DNA of 64,000 bases from an uncultured Acidobacteriota bacterium (GTDB lineage Bacteria; Acidobacteriota; Blastocatellia; Pyrinomonadales; Pyrinomonadaceae). Numbering within the stretch: the stretch's first letter is position 1; every line of letters starts with the position of its first letter. This document shows positions 62,240 through 64,000 of the stretch, piece after piece. The stretch covers positions 62,001 through 126,000 of the forward strand of contig CADEGD010000006.1 in NCBI GenBank assembly GCA_902826795.1. Direction: 5' to 3'. Both the position numbers and the translations under genes were made by a program. The notes beneath the pieces are model-generated. The model was given only the letters and a program-made list of their open reading frames with translations. It was not told where the DNA came from and did no database searches.

Positions 62240-62608
62240 ATGAACAGATTAGACGGAGTCGAGAAGACACAGTTAAAAGAAAATATTCCGGCGTTCCAGC
62301 CGGGCGACAGCCTGAAAGTGCACGTCCGAATTAAGGAAGGCAACAAGGAACGCCTTCAGGTTTTCGAAGGTGTTTGCATCGCCCGCAAGCATGGCGGTGC
62401 TCGTGAGACGATCACCGTGCGCAAGGTCAGCTTCGGCGTCGGTGTCGAGCGTATCTTCCCGCTGCATGCGACAATCGTCGACCATATAGATGTCGTCCGC
62501 CGCGGTAAGGTCCGTCGTGCGAAACTCTACTATCTGCGTGATCTTCGCGGTAAAGCTGCACGTATCAAAGAGAAAGATACGCGTAACAAAGCTCAGGCAG
62601 CCAAGTAA
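62240..62608 (+). CDS. rplS: 50S ribosomal protein L19
   Basis: 122 residues: [94 protein letters not shown] is L19 throughout. Lies at the 30S-50S interface. Flanked on both sides by palindromic elements. Confidence 0.97.
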   Translation: MNRLDGVEKTQLKENIPAFQPGDSLKVHVRIKEGNKERLQVFEGVCIARKHGGARETITVRKVSFGVGVERIFPLHATIVDHIDVVRRGKVRRAKLYYLRDLRGKAARIKEKDTRNKAQAAK

Positions 62609-62609
62609 C

Positions 62610-62674
62610 GGAACGCGGACATTCCTGTCCGCTCTTCGCTTTATTGACTTTGCGGACAAGAATGTCCGCGTTCC
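62610..62674. repeat. Palindromic element, GGAACGC family (long form)
   Basis: GGAACGCGGACATT (62610-62623) and AATGTCCGCGTTCC (62661-62674), 14-bp perfect arms. Two inner hairpins (GCGGACATTCCTGTCCGC and its like) are the same architecture as the copies at 3625 and 28945. It ends 2 bp before the next ATG. Confidence 0.88.
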
Positions 62675-62676
62675 AT

Positions 62677-63072
62677 ATGAAATTAGGGCGTCGCGAATTC
62701 GTCGCAACCACGGTTGGGGCGGGCGCGTACGCCCTTTTTACGTCCACGGAAACGGTGATCGGAGGCTCGAAGATGTACGGTTTGATCGGCAGTATGATCG
62801 CGGCAGAAGGCAAGCGTGACGAACTTATCAAGATACTCCTAAACGGCGTGAACGATATGCCGGGCTGCCTTAGCTACATAGTCGCAAAAGAACCGAAAGA
62901 CTTGAACGGCACCTGGATAACCGAAGTCTGGGACAGCAAGGAAAGCCATGCCGCGTCGCTCAAACTTCCGTCCGTTCGGGCTGCGATCGCCAAGGGCAAA
63001 CCTCTGATCGCGAAGGTCGGTTCATACAACGAGACCGAGCCGATCGGCGGACACGGATTGTCCCAAAAATAG
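62677..63072 (+). CDS. Antibiotic biosynthesis monooxygenase (ABM)-domain protein with twin-arginine-like signal
   Basis: 131 residues from the ATG at 62677. The N-terminus MKLGRREFVATTVGAGAYALF has an RR-x-F twin-arginine pattern and hydrophobic core, implying folded export. The rest is an ABM/YgiN-type ferredoxin-like domain (LIGSMIAAEGKRDELIKILL, GCLSYIVAKEPKDLNGTWITEVWDSKESHAASL). A possible quinol monooxygenase or heme-degrading relative; the substrate is unknown. The palindromic element abuts the start, so no Shine-Dalgarno is visible. Confidence 0.8.
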   Translation: MKLGRREFVATTVGAGAYALFTSTETVIGGSKMYGLIGSMIAAEGKRDELIKILLNGVNDMPGCLSYIVAKEPKDLNGTWITEVWDSKESHAASLKLPSVRAAIAKGKPLIAKVGSYNETEPIGGHGLSQK

Positions 63073-63111
63073 ATTGGCATTTTTCGGGAAGTCATCTACG
63101 ATAGGTGAACG

Positions 63112-63312
63112 ATGAAGAGGCCTTGGCTCAAACGAGCAATTACTTTTTCCGCAATGATATTCTTCGCCGCCGTCGTCACGCTTGCGATCGTTCCGCACTA
63201 TTCATGCGGATGCGGTGACCTGCAGGAAGATGGCTCGCTCCTCCGGCACTTCGTTGTGTCAGTTATCGACTTTATCAGGACATTGATTCACTCGATAGTT
63301 TCCAGATTCTAA
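63112..63312 (+). CDS. Small hypothetical membrane protein
   Basis: 66 residues with one hydrophobic helix (ITFSAMIFFAAVVTLAIV), a CGCG cysteine pair and a second amphipathic helix (HFVVSVIDFIRTLIHSIVSRF). AGGTGAACG precedes the ATG, and it ends 2 bp before rnhB. No family recognised. Confidence 0.55.
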   Translation: MKRPWLKRAITFSAMIFFAAVVTLAIVPHYSCGCGDLQEDGSLLRHFVVSVIDFIRTLIHSIVSRF

Positions 63313-63314
63313 CT

Positions 63315-63971
63315 GTGACCGCATTCCAACTTCAAGCCGAACCTTATGAATGGAAGATCGGATTCGACTTCGAGCGACAGGCAATTGCTGATGGATTCGC
63401 TTTCATCGCGGGTGTCGATGAGGTCGGCCGTGGATGTCTGGCCGGGCCGGTGGTTGCGGCGGCTTGTATTCTCGATACGACGAAGCCGGTTCCCAAAGGC
63501 TTAAACGATTCCAAAAAACTTACCGAAAAGCAGCGTGACGATATCGCCGCGGAGCTTCGCGAAACGGCGGTTGCGTACGCGGTCGGCGTCGTGGAGGCTG
63601 CGGAGATCGACCGCATTAACATTCTTGAGGCGACGAAGGTCGCGATGATCAAGGCTATCGAAGCGCTCAACCCGGCCGCCGATCACATTCTCATCGACGC
63701 TCTTCAGCTCAAGCACCTTCGCACTCCGCAGAAGGCGATCATCAAGGGCGACTCGATCTCTTATTCGATCGCCGCAGCATCCGTGATCGCCAAGACCTAT
63801 CGCGACAACCTGATGGTCGAGTATGACGCCGTCTATCCGCAATACGGTTTCGCCGGCCACAAAGGCTACGGCGCCGCCATCCATCGCGAAGCTATAAAAC
63901 AGCACGGCCCTTGCCTGCTCCATCGCATGACTTTTCGCGGAGTTGTTCCCGTCACCTCTGCGATCGAGTAA
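63315..63971 (+). CDS. rnhB: Ribonuclease HII
   Basis: 218 residues. Catalytic acids: D35 and E36 in IAGVDEVGRGCLAGPVVAAA and Asp in HILIDALQLKHL (about 127). LNDSKKLTEKQRD and ISYSIAAASVIAKTYRD complete the family set. Removes ribonucleotides and RNA from DNA. GTG start at 63315, 2 bp after the preceding ORF; downstream of rplS as in many bacteria. Confidence 0.96.
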   Translation: MTAFQLQAEPYEWKIGFDFERQAIADGFAFIAGVDEVGRGCLAGPVVAAACILDTTKPVPKGLNDSKKLTEKQRDDIAAELRETAVAYAVGVVEAAEIDRINILEATKVAMIKAIEALNPAADHILIDALQLKHLRTPQKAIIKGDSISYSIAAASVIAKTYRDNLMVEYDAVYPQYGFAGHKGYGAAIHREAIKQHGPCLLHRMTFRGVVPVTSAIE

Positions 63972-64000
63972 CGCAAAGCCATATCCTAAGAACGTCACAT

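Overview
The window reads as a piece of a bacterial chromosome from a Gram-negative (diderm), probably aerobic, non-pathogenic environmental organism. TonB-C domain proteins, a LolA-like exported protein, many signal peptides, a DUF5117-type zinc metalloprotease, paired F-ATPase b and b' subunits and a HAIR-like heat-shock operator are together most consistent with Acidobacteriota, perhaps class Blastocatellia. That placement is inference from gene content; no rRNA gene is present to test it. I see no prophage, IS transposase, CRISPR array, tRNA or rRNA.

Layout. 1-2.1 kb: sufB (cut by the window edge) behind its Rrf2 regulator with a clear sigma-70-type promoter. 2.2-7.7 kb: PAP2 phosphatase, a large M1 aminopeptidase loaded with palindromic inserts, and a TonB-C protein. 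7.9-13.5 kb (minus strand): a nucleoside uptake and salvage operon (two ABC permeases, a 51-aa ORF, purine nucleoside phosphorylase, uridine kinase, cytidine deaminase, exported amidohydrolase). 13.6-22.3 kb (plus): a proteostasis block (Hsp20, ClpB, GrpE, a second Clp ATPase) behind a HAIR-like operator, then exported proteins. 22.3-28.4 kb: a papain-fold-like/LysM protein, RNase E/G with a huge charged insert, and hicAB. 28.4-39.9 kb: aldehyde dehydrogenase, yggS-yggT, yebC, an amidase, and a kinase/response-regulator cascade. 40-47.3 kb: metalloprotease, two ExoIII paralogues around a vapBC pair, an orphan DNA methyltransferase and a broken Bro-N gene. 47.5-52.8 kb: a partial ATP synthase operon (b', b, delta, alpha, gamma) interrupted by a methyltransferase. 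52.8-58.6 kb: DUF4130/radical-SAM pair, SPFH-zinc-ribbon protein, Trm112-like protein, GT9 glycosyltransferase, BON lipoprotein, hicB with a frameshifted convergent hicA. 58.7-64 kb: the conserved ffh-rpsP-khpA-rimM-trmD-rplS-(monooxygenase)-rnhB translation cluster.

The least ordinary content is repetitive. (1) Two families of short palindromic elements occur both between genes and inside genes, where they are translated in a constant reading frame as 19-29 residue inserts: four clear copies in the M1 aminopeptidase and one in the aldehyde dehydrogenase. They resemble in principle the Rickettsia palindromic elements. (2) A roughly 240-bp module (promoter, GC-rich hairpin, conserved 12-mer, 92-bp core) occurs twice, directly upstream of yggS and of the DNA methyltransferase in the same orientation as each gene. 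It is a candidate mobile promoter/leader or structured RNA. (3) Several further inverted-pair repeat families sit at gene boundaries and sometimes supply stop codons. Three genes (Uma2, Bro-N, hicA) are recognisable only across frameshifts.
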